Assembly (NCBI RefSeq): GCF_011927765.1
Contig: NZ_JAATJG010000011.1
Coordinates: 1-64,000, forward strand
DNA: 64,000 nt
Direction of reading: 5' to 3'
From: Wenyingzhuangia aestuarii
GTDB lineage: Bacteria > Bacteroidota > Bacteroidia > Flavobacteriales > Flavobacteriaceae
The notes beneath the pieces are model-generated. The model saw only the letters and a program-made list of their open reading frames with translations, ran no database searches and was not told the origin of the DNA. Below are positions 52,900-62,329 of this stretch, piece after piece (the first letter of the stretch is position 1; each line of letters begins with the position of its first letter). A program made the position numbers and the translations under genes.

Positions 52900-54603
52900 A
52901 TGATGAAAAAAATAATAGCATGTATAATGATAGCTACCATGGCGGTAGTAGCTCAAAAAAAACAAAAACCCAATATTATTTTAATATTGGCCGATGATAT
53001 CAGTGCACGTGAATTTCCTATATACAAATCAGATACTTGGAGTTCTGATAAAGGAAATAAAGATTCTCAAGATCCAAATTTAAGAGCAAAAACACCTGTA
53101 TTAGATAAAATTGCCAAAGAAGGAATATATGTGAAAACAGCATGGGCTTCTGTGGTTTGTTCGCCAAGTAGAGCCATGTTAATGACAGGTAGGTATCCAC
53201 ATTTACACAAGTGGTGGGGGAACAAAACCATAGGACAGTATACTGATGAAGACGGAAACTTAGGAAGTTATCCACTATTTGCTAGTTCTCCTTTATCTAT
53301 AGGTCATGTAGCTAAAAAAGGAGGATATGCGACTATGTGGTCTGGAAAAAGTCAGATGCGAAATAGAAATTTACAAAAGTTTGGTTTTGATGAAGGAGTG
53401 TTTACTCCAGGAGAATCATCTATTACAGAATTGGGGGAAAACCCGTATTCAAATTTTACATTAGAACAAAAGAAAGTAAATGGAAAAAAAGAACTAATCA
53501 ATCAAGACACGGGAAAACCATTAGGTTATCCATATTACGAATCTTCTAGTTGGTATTGGAAACCTCATGTAATGTTAATGAATCATCCAAGCTCTAAAAA
53601 ACAATTTGAGTGGTGGCCAAACACAGCAGAATCTAAAAAAGATTACGGATTAAATACGTATGGTCCTGATGTAGAATTGGATTTTATTTTTGATTTTATG
53701 GAAAGAAAAGTAAAAGAAGATAAACCTTTTTTTGTCTATCATGCCACGCATTTAGGTCATGCTGCCATGAATTATTTCAATCCAAAGCGTTCAGATTTAA
53801 AATGGATTGAAACTCCAAAAATAACTTGGAAAAACGGGAAATATACAAGAGAAGAACCCAATGTAACAGGAGCAAATGGGATTTACGATATGCATAATTC
53901 TTTATCGCCAAGCGGAATTCACAGTCATGTAAATTATTTAGATTACCAAATGTGGTTGTATCTAAAAAAATTAAAAGAATTAAAAATAGACAACAACACA
54001 TTGATTATTTTTTGTGCAGACAATGGTTCTAGCAAGTACGGAAAAAACAATCCAGAATCTCAAAAGGGAACGCATGTTCCTTTTATGATGTATGGGCCAG
54101 GACTTGGATTTACCAAAAAAGGAGAACAAGATATATTAATGAATTTGTCAGACATTTTGCCAACTCTTGCCGAAATTGTTGGGTTTGAATTTCCTAAAGA
54201 TTATGAAATTAATGGAGAAAGTTTAATGCCGTTTTTAACCACCAATAAAAAAACACATAGAGATTGGGTGTATGGTTATAAAGACAGTTTACAGATAATT
54301 AGAGGAGAGAAAGTGCTGAAAGATGGATTGAACAAATGGTACGATGTAAGAGAATATCCGTCAGATTTAATAAGTTTTCCTGAAATTAAAGATTGGAGCA
54401 AGGTGCCGTCAGAACTTAGAGCAGAAAGAGATGCTTTGAATAAAGTCTTGCCTAGGTTTGATATGTTTGATGAGGCTCAACACGGACCCTTGTCAGAAAA
54501 ACATCAAAAGAAATTAGCACAATTAAAAGCCGCTAAAAAAGCAAAATTAGCAAAGAAGAAGGCTTTAAAAAAAGCCAAACAACAAAAAAAGAAGAAGAAC
54601 TAA
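52900..54603 (+). CDS. Family S1 sulfatase with lysine-rich tail (copy B)
   Basis: A 567-aa S1 sulfatase, tandem paralogue of the preceding gene. Signal peptide to about residue 18; metal site Asp32-Asp33 in LADDISARE; formylglycine Cys87 in VCSPSRAMLMTG; second metal site in IFCADNGSSKYG. It shares the WKPHVMLMNHPSSKK and DVELDFIFDFM segments with copy A. The C-terminal about 35 residues are almost pure Lys/Ala/Leu/Gln (LKAAKKAKLAKKKALKK). It has its own upstream operator-like motif and downstream terminator, so it forms a separate transcript. Confidence 0.95.
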   Translation: MMKKIIACIMIATMAVVAQKKQKPNIILILADDISAREFPIYKSDTWSSDKGNKDSQDPNLRAKTPVLDKIAKEGIYVKTAWASVVCSPSRAMLMTGRYPHLHKWWGNKTIGQYTDEDGNLGSYPLFASSPLSIGHVAKKGGYATMWSGKSQMRNRNLQKFGFDEGVFTPGESSITELGENPYSNFTLEQKKVNGKKELINQDTGKPLGYPYYESSSWYWKPHVMLMNHPSSKKQFEWWPNTAESKKDYGLNTYGPDVELDFIFDFMERKVKEDKPFFVYHATHLGHAAMNYFNPKRSDLKWIETPKITWKNGKYTREEPNVTGANGIYDMHNSLSPSGIHSHVNYLDYQMWLYLKKLKELKIDNNTLIIFCADNGSSKYGKNNPESQKGTHVPFMMYGPGLGFTKKGEQDILMNLSDILPTLAEIVGFEFPKDYEINGESLMPFLTTNKKTHRDWVYGYKDSLQIIRGEKVLKDGLNKWYDVREYPSDLISFPEIKDWSKVPSELRAERDALNKVLPRFDMFDEAQHGPLSEKHQKKLAQLKAAKKAKLAKKKALKKAKQQKKKKN

Positions 54604-54625
54604 TAAGCAAATTATAAAAACTCCA

Positions 54626-54659
54626 AAATACTTGTAACGTTTGTTGCAGGTATTTTTTT
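54626..54659 (+). terminator. Rho-independent terminator after sulfatase copy B
   Basis: A stem AAATACTTG (54626-54634) with CAGGTATTT (54647-54655), one G-U pair, is followed by a T-run. The loop contains TAACGTTTGTT, an accidental or real partial copy of the operator-like motif. Confidence 0.8.
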
Positions 54660-54699
54660 GTTCTAGTTTAGATTACAGTTTGTTTAATGCTATGGTTTT

Positions 54700-54713
54700 C
54701 GATAACGTTTCCG
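54700..54713 (+). promoter_or_regulatory. Candidate LacI-type operator, copy 2
   Basis: CGATAACGTTTCCG differs by one base from the copy at 52861-52874. It lies 136 bp before the GH2 start at 54849, which opens a long downstream unit of at least six genes. Confidence 0.5.
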
Positions 54714-54848
54714 TTGAAAAAAAAGGGGGTTTTAATGCTAAAATCTCAAATTTAAACAAGGATTGTTAAGGGAGTAGTATCTTTATGTACTTATAAAAAA
54801 TAATACTTCTTTTTAAGATAAAATAACATTCAATTTTAATGAAAAAAC

Positions 54849-57800
54849 ATGAAATTTAAATTAACTCTAATAACAAGTGTCTTAAGGGTATTTACTGTAG
54901 TTCTGCTGTTTTTAGTAGCGTTACAGGTATCGGCTCAACATAAAGATGATGCTGTAGTTTCTTTAAATGGAACTTGGAAATTTAATGCTATTTCTGGTCA
55001 AGGATACAATTATCTAAATGTAAAAGCTACTTCTGCTGATATAATTATAGACAATTCAGATACTCAGAAAGTTGAGGTAAAAGGAAACTGGAAATCTAAA
55101 AAACAAGGAGCAAGAGAAACTAGTTTTTATAAGGATGATTATTTAGCTAGAAACTTTGTAAAAGGAGAAAGTAAAGACAATTATGTGCGTTTTCGTCCAA
55201 ACTTAGAAAAATCTGGTTATTACGAAGCCTTTGTAAGATATCCTTTTTCTAGTCATTTAACCTCTCAGTGCAATATAAAACATGCAGGAGAAATAACAAC
55301 TAAATATGTTAGTCAGCGTATTTTTTGCGGAGAATGGATTAGCGTGGGGATTTATCAGTTTGATAAAAACGATGACAATTACATAGAAATTACAGCCATA
55401 ACCGAAGGGCAAGTTGCTGCAGATGCGGTTATGTTAAAACCTATTTCTCAAGCATCTTATACAAAAGCTAAAAAAATGCCTAGTCAGGTTTATTTACCTT
55501 CTTTTAACGATGCAGATTGGCACAATTTAAAAGTACCAGGGCATTGGGGAATGATCAATTCTTATTCTAATTATACAGGAATAGGATGGTATCGTAAATC
55601 GTTTGAATTGCCTTCTAATTGGTCCTCAAAAAAGGATGGAAAGATTAGAATTCAATTTGGGGCAGTTTATCATTTAGCTAAGGTGTACTTAAACGGAACA
55701 TACATCGGAACACATCAAGGGGGATTAACTCCTTTTGAGTTTGATGTTTCTAATGATGTAAAGTTTGGAGAAAAAAACGTAATTGCTGTAGAAGTAAACA
55801 ATGCTTTTATTGTTGGAGCTACTTGGAATTGGGGTGGAATTATTAGAGGAGTTCAGCTTAAAAAACAAAAAAACGTTCGCATACAAAATCAATACATACA
55901 CGCAGAACCAAATTTAGAAAACGGAACAGCAGCAGTAAGTTTAAAAATTAAGATAGAAAACAATTCTAACAGTGTTAGAAAAGTAAATGTATTGTCTAAA
56001 ATTAAAGAAATTAGAAGTTTAAAGTTAACAAAAAAAGGAGTAGAAGTAGCTCCTAATAGTAGTAAAACTATTGTGTTAACGGCTAGATTAAAAGCAAAAG
56101 ATGTACAATTATGGCATTTTGACAATCCTACTTTATATACGTTAGAAACTACTATTACAGAAAACAAATCGGAGTTAGATACTAAAGTAAACGATTTTGG
56201 AATTAGAAAAATAGAAGTAACAGACTCGCAATTACTTTTAAACGGAGAGCCAGTAAGAACAGGAGGGTTTAATAGAGTAAGTGAAAATCGTTATTACGGA
56301 TCTTCAGAACCCATAGAAATTTTAGAACGCGATGTAGATTTAATGAAAGAATCGGGAGCCAATTTTATGCGTATCATGCACGGAACGCAAAATGAGGAGT
56401 TGATTAAATTATGCGATAGAAAAGGAATTTTGTTGTTTGAAGAAGTAAACGTACGTGATTTAACAAATCCTGAATTTACAGCTCCAAAATATCCATTGGT
56501 CAAATCTTGGTTAAAGGAAATGATAGAAAGAGACAGCAATCACCCAAGTATTATTGGTTGGAGTGTAGGGAATGAATTGTCGGATCATTATGATTATGCA
56601 AAAAAAATGATGGAGTATGTACGTACAGAGTTAGATGAGCATAGACTGGTAACTTGCGTAAGTAATTCAGGACAAAAGAAAACTTATACAAGAACTACAG
56701 ATCCTAATACACATGTAGATATTATCATGCACAACATGTATCGTTGGCAAGGAAAACCACAAGAAATATTAAATACCTTAAGAGAAAAATGGCCAAACAA
56801 ACCTGTTTTTATTTCAGAGTACGGGTTTGATCCTTACCCTACAGCTTCTTTAGATGGAGACAAACCCATTGTATCAGAATGGAATCAGCATTTTAGAGGA
56901 AAGAATGAGTTTGTAATTGGTTCTTCTATGTGGACTTTTAACGATTACCGAAGCGGATATGCAGGTACTTCTGCCGAAGAGAATAGAGTTTGGGGAGTGG
57001 TAAATGTATGGGGACAAAAAAGACGTTTGTTTGATCGTTTTCAAAAAGAAAACAGCCCCATAAAAATCTTAAAAGTAGAAGATATTGATCGTTCTAAAAA
57101 ATCAATTGCAGTAGAAATTATTTCTAAAGAAGCTTCGGATTATCCAAGTTATCAATTGAATAATTATCAATTAGTAGCCACTTTTACCAATACCAAAGGA
57201 GAGGTGTTACACGAGCAAAAAATAAAATTACCAACGATAAAAATAGGAGCTACTTGGAAAGGAAGTTTGCGTTTAAAAAAGCATTTAAATGCTTATCAGT
57301 TAAAAGTAAAAGTAATCAATCCTTTAGGGTATGAAAGAGGGAAAAAAGAAATCTTTTTTAAAGTACCTACTACTCCTAGTATAGACAATGTAATTGCTGG
57401 ACAAAATAATGCAAGAGTATATTTTACTAAGGCTGAAGGAGTAAAAGAATACAAAGTGGCTTACAAAGCTAAAGGAGGAGCGTATCAATTTACAGAGCCT
57501 ACTATTTCAAATTATATAGATGTAGAAGGATTGTCTAAAAACCGTTATACAATTGCTTTAATAGCGATTAACACGAAAGGAGAAAGTGTACTTTCCAAAG
57601 AAATTTTTATAGAACTAAAGGATAAAAAGTTACCACCTGTGGTATGGGAATCTTTTATAGACGATAAAAAATTAGTGATAGGGTATTCGAGTGATTTTGA
57701 AGATGAGGTGTATACCGTAGTTTATGGGTTTGATAAAAACAATTTATCAGAAACATTTACCACCAATGTTAGAGGAATGATGACTGTTGATTTAAAAAAT

Positions 57801-57890
57801 CTTATTACCAAACCTTTATATTTTAAAATAAAAAGAATAGTAAAAGGAAAAAGCAGTAGCTGGTCTCCTGTACAAACTGTAAATCCATAA
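54849..57890 (+). CDS. GH2 glycoside hydrolase with inserted golvesin-like domain and FN3 tail
   Basis: A 1013-aa exported GH2 enzyme (beta-galactosidase, beta-glucuronidase or related). After a signal peptide (to about residue 29) the GH2 N-terminal beta-sandwich is split. It begins with SLNGTWKFN (about 38) and resumes with FNDADWHNLKVPGHW (about 222). Between them (about 60-200) is a golvesin-C-like beta domain (IIIDNSD, GYYEAFVRYPFSSH, VAADAVMLKP). Next are an Ig-like domain and a TIM barrel with acid/base Glu576 in WSVGNELSD and nucleophile Glu657 in FISEYGFDP. Two fibronectin-III-like domains (about 835-1013) end the protein. It opens a unit with a sulfatase 3 bp downstream. Confidence 0.9.
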   Translation: MKFKLTLITSVLRVFTVVLLFLVALQVSAQHKDDAVVSLNGTWKFNAISGQGYNYLNVKATSADIIIDNSDTQKVEVKGNWKSKKQGARETSFYKDDYLARNFVKGESKDNYVRFRPNLEKSGYYEAFVRYPFSSHLTSQCNIKHAGEITTKYVSQRIFCGEWISVGIYQFDKNDDNYIEITAITEGQVAADAVMLKPISQASYTKAKKMPSQVYLPSFNDADWHNLKVPGHWGMINSYSNYTGIGWYRKSFELPSNWSSKKDGKIRIQFGAVYHLAKVYLNGTYIGTHQGGLTPFEFDVSNDVKFGEKNVIAVEVNNAFIVGATWNWGGIIRGVQLKKQKNVRIQNQYIHAEPNLENGTAAVSLKIKIENNSNSVRKVNVLSKIKEIRSLKLTKKGVEVAPNSSKTIVLTARLKAKDVQLWHFDNPTLYTLETTITENKSELDTKVNDFGIRKIEVTDSQLLLNGEPVRTGGFNRVSENRYYGSSEPIEILERDVDLMKESGANFMRIMHGTQNEELIKLCDRKGILLFEEVNVRDLTNPEFTAPKYPLVKSWLKEMIERDSNHPSIIGWSVGNELSDHYDYAKKMMEYVRTELDEHRLVTCVSNSGQKKTYTRTTDPNTHVDIIMHNMYRWQGKPQEILNTLREKWPNKPVFISEYGFDPYPTASLDGDKPIVSEWNQHFRGKNEFVIGSSMWTFNDYRSGYAGTSAEENRVWGVVNVWGQKRRLFDRFQKENSPIKILKVEDIDRSKKSIAVEIISKEASDYPSYQLNNYQLVATFTNTKGEVLHEQKIKLPTIKIGATWKGSLRLKKHLNAYQLKVKVINPLGYERGKKEIFFKVPTTPSIDNVIAGQNNARVYFTKAEGVKEYKVAYKAKGGAYQFTEPTISNYIDVEGLSKNRYTIALIAINTKGESVLSKEIFIELKDKKLPPVVWESFIDDKKLVIGYSSDFEDEVYTVVYGFDKNNLSETFTTNVRGMMTVDLKNLITKPLYFKIKRIVKGKSSSWSPVQTVNP

Positions 57891-57893
57891 AAA

Positions 57894-59456
57894 ATGAAAA
57901 ATATGTTTCAAAAGAACCCTAAATTCTATGTGCTTTCTTTTTTGATTTTTGTTTTTGGAGTTACAAAAACATGGGCTCAAAAGAATGTGATTTTAATCCT
58001 TTCTGATGATCACGCTTATCAGGCAATTAGTGCGTATAAAGATAGATTTGCAAACATAGCACCTACCCCAAATATTGATAAACTGGCCAACGGAGGAATC
58101 CGATTTGACAGAAGTTATGTCGGGAATTCCATTTGTGCTCCGTCAAGAGCTACCATTTTAACAGGAAAACACAGTCACAAAAATGGAGTGATAGATTTGG
58201 CTACCAAGTTCAATGGTCATCAACAAACCTTGCCAAAACTATTACAAAAAGCAGGATACGAAACTGCTATTGTAGGAAAATGGCACTTAAAAACAGAACC
58301 GGTAGGTTTTTCTTATTGGGACGTGTTAATTGGGCAAGGAGATTATTACCATTCCGATTTTAAAAACTCAAAAGGAGTCTACAGAACAGATGGCTATGTA
58401 ACAGATGTGATTACAGACAAAGCGATTCAGTGGCTGGATAAAGAAAGAAATACTAAAAAACCATTTATGATGATTGTGGGGAACAAAGCACCACACGCCA
58501 ATTGGTTACCACCTGTAAAATATTTAAATACGTTTAAAGATGTAAAAATTCCAGAGCCTAGCAACCTGTTAGATACTTATAAAAATAGAAGTGCTGCTGC
58601 TAAAGAAACAGACATGACATTGGCAGAAATGCCTTTAGGATGGTATTGTCAGTTATGGACTCCTAAAAAAGGAAAAAAAGACAGGTATTTAGATGAATAT
58701 GGTTCTTTATGGAAAAGAGCCTATGGTAGATTAAACCCTGAAGAAAAAGCAATGATGGATGCTACTTTTAATGCAGAAAACGAAGCTTTTAAAAAAGCAA
58801 ACTTAGCTGGAGCAGATTTGGTGAGGTGGAAATACCAACGTACCATGAAAAATTATTTAGCCTGTGTAAAATCGGTAGATGATAATGTGGGTAGATTGTT
58901 AGCTTATGTAAAAGCAAATAATTTAGAGGATGATACTTTAATTATTTATGCATCAGATCAAGGATTGTTTTTGGGAGAGCATGGTTGGTACGACAAGCGT
59001 TTTATGTACGAAGAAGCCTTTAGAACACCTTTTATAGCCTATTGTCCTAGCGAAATTCCAGCCAATCAAGTGTCGCAAAATTTGGTTCAGAATATAGACT
59101 ATACTCCTACTATTTTAGATTTTGCAAAAACAGAAACCCCAAAAGATATACAAGGAGTTAGTTTAAAACCTTTAATGCAAGGAAAACGATTTAAACAAGA
59201 TAGAAAAAACTTGTATTATCATTATTACGAATATCCAAGAGGACACAGTATTCAGAAACATGAAGGAGTGGTTTCTAAAGATTTTAAACTGATTCATTTT
59301 TATAAAATAGATCAATGGGAGTTTTTTGATTTAAGAAAAGACCCGTCAGAAATGAAAAATGAATACAATAACAAAGCATATAAAAAAGAGATAAAAAAAT
59401 TAAAAAAAGCAATCATAAAGTTAAGAGCTACCTACAATGTACCTCAGAACAAATAA
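57894..59456 (+). CDS. Family S1 sulfatase (GlcNAc-6-sulfatase-like group)
   Basis: A 520-aa S1 sulfatase. Signal peptide to about residue 28; metal site Asp38-Asp39 in LSDDHAYQ; formylglycine Cys81 in SICAPSRATILTG; active-site Lys in AIVGKWHLK; second metal site in YASDQGLFLGEHGWYDKRFM, the form seen in N-acetylglucosamine-6-sulfatase-like enzymes. That resemblance alone does not fix the substrate. It lies 3 bp after the GH2 gene and 10 bp before the propeller lipoprotein gene. Confidence 0.95.
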   Translation: MKNMFQKNPKFYVLSFLIFVFGVTKTWAQKNVILILSDDHAYQAISAYKDRFANIAPTPNIDKLANGGIRFDRSYVGNSICAPSRATILTGKHSHKNGVIDLATKFNGHQQTLPKLLQKAGYETAIVGKWHLKTEPVGFSYWDVLIGQGDYYHSDFKNSKGVYRTDGYVTDVITDKAIQWLDKERNTKKPFMMIVGNKAPHANWLPPVKYLNTFKDVKIPEPSNLLDTYKNRSAAAKETDMTLAEMPLGWYCQLWTPKKGKKDRYLDEYGSLWKRAYGRLNPEEKAMMDATFNAENEAFKKANLAGADLVRWKYQRTMKNYLACVKSVDDNVGRLLAYVKANNLEDDTLIIYASDQGLFLGEHGWYDKRFMYEEAFRTPFIAYCPSEIPANQVSQNLVQNIDYTPTILDFAKTETPKDIQGVSLKPLMQGKRFKQDRKNLYYHYYEYPRGHSIQKHEGVVSKDFKLIHFYKIDQWEFFDLRKDPSEMKNEYNNKAYKKEIKKLKKAIIKLRATYNVPQNK

Positions 59457-59466
59457 ACCAAAACAA

Positions 59467-60579
59467 ATGAAAGTAATTTACACAGCAATGCTTGCCTTGT
59501 CTTTAATGACAGCATGTAAAACAAACAAAACAGAAAAAGCTACAGCAAAACCTGTAGATTATAAAATTGAATTCGGTAAAGTATCTAAAACGTCTGTCTT
59601 TAAAGAAGAAGGGAAAAGTGTTTGGGGAGGAACCTTGGTAAAAGGAGAAGACGGATTGTACCACATGTATTATTCAAGATGGCCAAAAAACATAGGATGG
59701 GAATGGGTAAACTATTCAGAAATAGCACATGCAACCTCTAAATCACCATTTGGGCCATTTAAATTTCATGATGTAGCTCTAGGAGAAAGAAGTCATGATA
59801 AATGGGATGGAACTACCACTCACAATCCTGTAATCTTAAAAATAAAAGGGAAGTATTACTTATATCATATGGGGAATACGGGTAATAAAAAAATTGTAAG
59901 TGTACCTGGAAAAGCTAAAATTAACTGGCAACATAGAAACAATCAGCGTATTGGAGTTGCGATAGCAGACAATCCTAATGGACCTTGGACAAGACTAGAC
60001 AAACCTGTATTAGACATTAATTATGAAGATGAAAACGCATATGATGCTTTAATGACATCAAATCCGTCTGTATGTGAAATGAAAGATGGAAAAATACTAA
60101 TGGTATACAAAGCTGTGGGTAAAAAATTTCCATTGCCAGCAGGTGGGCCTGTAGTACATATGGTGGCTATTGGAGATACTCCAACAGGACCGTTTAAAAA
60201 ATTTCCAGATCCAGTATTTGTTTTTGAAGGAGAACGTTTTCCTGCAGAAGATCCATATATCTGGTACCAAGATGGAAAGTACAGAGCTATTGTAAAACGT
60301 ATTAAGTTTGAAGGGAAAAAGAGAATTTTTTCTTTAGTACATTACGATTCTGAAGATGGTATTAAATGGGACAAAGCAAAGAATTTTGAGATTTCTGACA
60401 AAACTGTGACTTGGGAAGATGGAACAACTACCAAATTTAACCATTTAGAAAGACCACAAGTCTATAGAGAAAATGGAGAGCCTATTGCTTTGTTATGTGC
60501 AGCAGATACAATTGATGCAAACAATGTTCGTCATTCTTTTAATATTCAAATTCCTTTAAAAATTACCAAAGAAAAATAA
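59467..60579 (+). CDS. GH43/GH117-like five-bladed beta-propeller lipoprotein
   Basis: From the ATG at 59467 this is a 370-aa lipoprotein; the signal ends in LSLMTACKTNK. A longer frame from 59437 adds 10 residues ahead of the signal and overlaps the sulfatase end. The mature part is a five-bladed propeller of the GH43/GH117 type, with blade segments GLYHMYYSRWP, HNPVILKIKGKYYLYHMG, RIGVAIADNPNGPWTRLDKP, NPSVCEMKDGKILMVYKA and AEDPYIWYQDGKYRAIVKR. Exact family and catalytic residues cannot be fixed by eye. Such enzymes often remove terminal arabinose, xylose, galactose or anhydro-galactose. It lies inside the GH2-sulfatase-GH2-GH16 unit. Confidence 0.8.
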   Translation: MKVIYTAMLALSLMTACKTNKTEKATAKPVDYKIEFGKVSKTSVFKEEGKSVWGGTLVKGEDGLYHMYYSRWPKNIGWEWVNYSEIAHATSKSPFGPFKFHDVALGERSHDKWDGTTTHNPVILKIKGKYYLYHMGNTGNKKIVSVPGKAKINWQHRNNQRIGVAIADNPNGPWTRLDKPVLDINYEDENAYDALMTSNPSVCEMKDGKILMVYKAVGKKFPLPAGGPVVHMVAIGDTPTGPFKKFPDPVFVFEGERFPAEDPYIWYQDGKYRAIVKRIKFEGKKRIFSLVHYDSEDGIKWDKAKNFEISDKTVTWEDGTTTKFNHLERPQVYRENGEPIALLCAADTIDANNVRHSFNIQIPLKITKEK

Positions 60580-60585
60580 GTAATT

Positions 60586-62325
60586 ATGAAAAATGTATTT
60601 CTATTGTTTTGTATGTCGGTTTTATGGATGACATCTTGTAAAAATGTAAACACATCAACAACTGAAAATTCCTACAAAAAGAAAATATCATTAAACGGAA
60701 GTTGGCAGTTTTTAGCTTCTAATGAGGTAGATGAAACCAATGTGTTAACTCAAGACTACAAACAATGGGATACACTTAAGGTTCCTGGGAATTGGGATAC
60801 TAGAAAAAGATATGCAGAATATGTAGGAAAAGGGTATTATCAAAAAAACTTTAAACTACCCACTAATTGGCAAGGAAAACAAGTCCGATTAAAATTTGGT
60901 GCTGTTTATCAAACGGCTAAAGTTTGGTTAAATGGAGAGTTTTTAGGAACGCATGTGGGGGGGTATTTACCTTTTGAATTTAATATAACTCAAAAAGTAA
61001 AAAAGAAAGCTGTGAACTCTATAGTTGTAATGGCAGATAATACTATTAAGCGTGGAGCTTGGTGGGCTTGGGGAGGAATTAGTAGAGAGGTTTTTTTAGA
61101 AGCTAATGAATCTGTTCGTATGGTTTACCAACACATTGCTTCGGTACCTAATTTTAAAACCAATGAGGTTGCTTTTTCTATCAAATACAAAATAGAGAAT
61201 AATGGAAGTTCTTTGGCAAAAGTAGCCATAGCTTCTAGAATTAAAGATGTTGTTAAATTAGAAGATAAGGAGCTAAGCATAAAAGCTGGTGAGGTAAAAG
61301 AAACAGTAATTCATTTTACCAAAAAATTATCGGATATTAAATTGTGGCATTTTGATCATCCCAATTTATATCAGTTAACAAGTGCGTTATTGGTAAAGGG
61401 GAAAGTACAAGATGTAGCTACAGATCATTTTGGAGTTCGAAAATTTGAAGTAATAGGAGAACAATTTTACTTAAACAACCAGCCTGTTCGTATGAATGGA
61501 GTGAATCGTGTACACGATCACCCAGATTACGGAAATACAGAACCAGACCATTTAATAACACAAGATTTGTTAGATATTAAATCTTTAGGATGTAATTTTT
61601 CTAGATTGATGCATGCCCCTTTATCAAAAAACATCTTAGAGTTTTGTGATAAAAACGGATTTTTATTGGTGGAAGAAATTCCGGTTTGGGGAGATCAAGA
61701 TCCTAATTCTATTCCCAACAATCCATTAACCAAACAATGGATGAAAAAAATGATTGAAAGAGATTTTAATCATCCTTCTGTAGTGGCTTGGAGTGTAGGA
61801 AACGAATTAAGAAATCCCGACGGTGCTTGGAGTTCTAAAGCTTTAACTGCTGATCAATATGGCTATGTAGATAGTATGTTAGATTATGTGACTGAGTTAG
61901 ATACTACTCGTTTAAAAACGTACGTAACCATTACTTCTTACAGAAAAGGAGAAATAGGGACAGAACCTTATGAAAAAGTAGATTTTATATCTATGAACAG
62001 TTATGGGAATGCTCCAGTATTGGCAGAAAAAACACACGAAAAGTTTCCTGGAAAACCCATTTTTATTTCAGAAATAGGAAAAGGACAGATAGGACCAGCA
62101 CCCAATGCCGTTTTAGGGGAGGAGATGGTGAGTTATTTAAGAACGTTAAAAAAATATCCTTGGATTACAGGAGTCTCATTGTGGAGTTATAATGATTATA
62201 GAAGTAATTACAAAGGAACACCAGCATCAGGCTTTAGAGAATGGGGAATTGTAGATGAACGTAGAACTAAAAAGAAAGCCTATTATCAGTTAAAAGAAGT
62301 ATATGAGTATTGGAATAAAAATTAA
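60586..62325 (+). CDS. GH2 glycoside hydrolase lipoprotein
   Basis: A 579-aa GH2 enzyme with a lipoprotein signal (SVLWMTSCKN). Its layout is the compact GH2 form: N-terminal sandwich (SLNGSWQFLAS near residue 37, then WDTLKVPGNWDTR), Ig-like domain and TIM barrel with acid/base Glu407 in WSVGNELRN and nucleophile Glu496 in FISEIGKGQ. Unlike the 1013-aa GH2 in the same unit it has no insertion and no C-terminal modules. It should be anchored in a membrane facing the periplasm or cell surface. It starts 6 bp after the propeller gene and stops 4 bp before the GH16 start. Confidence 0.92.
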   Translation: MKNVFLLFCMSVLWMTSCKNVNTSTTENSYKKKISLNGSWQFLASNEVDETNVLTQDYKQWDTLKVPGNWDTRKRYAEYVGKGYYQKNFKLPTNWQGKQVRLKFGAVYQTAKVWLNGEFLGTHVGGYLPFEFNITQKVKKKAVNSIVVMADNTIKRGAWWAWGGISREVFLEANESVRMVYQHIASVPNFKTNEVAFSIKYKIENNGSSLAKVAIASRIKDVVKLEDKELSIKAGEVKETVIHFTKKLSDIKLWHFDHPNLYQLTSALLVKGKVQDVATDHFGVRKFEVIGEQFYLNNQPVRMNGVNRVHDHPDYGNTEPDHLITQDLLDIKSLGCNFSRLMHAPLSKNILEFCDKNGFLLVEEIPVWGDQDPNSIPNNPLTKQWMKKMIERDFNHPSVVAWSVGNELRNPDGAWSSKALTADQYGYVDSMLDYVTELDTTRLKTYVTITSYRKGEIGTEPYEKVDFISMNSYGNAPVLAEKTHEKFPGKPIFISEIGKGQIGPAPNAVLGEEMVSYLRTLKKYPWITGVSLWSYNDYRSNYKGTPASGFREWGIVDERRTKKKAYYQLKEVYEYWNKN

Positions 62326-62329
62326 ACAA

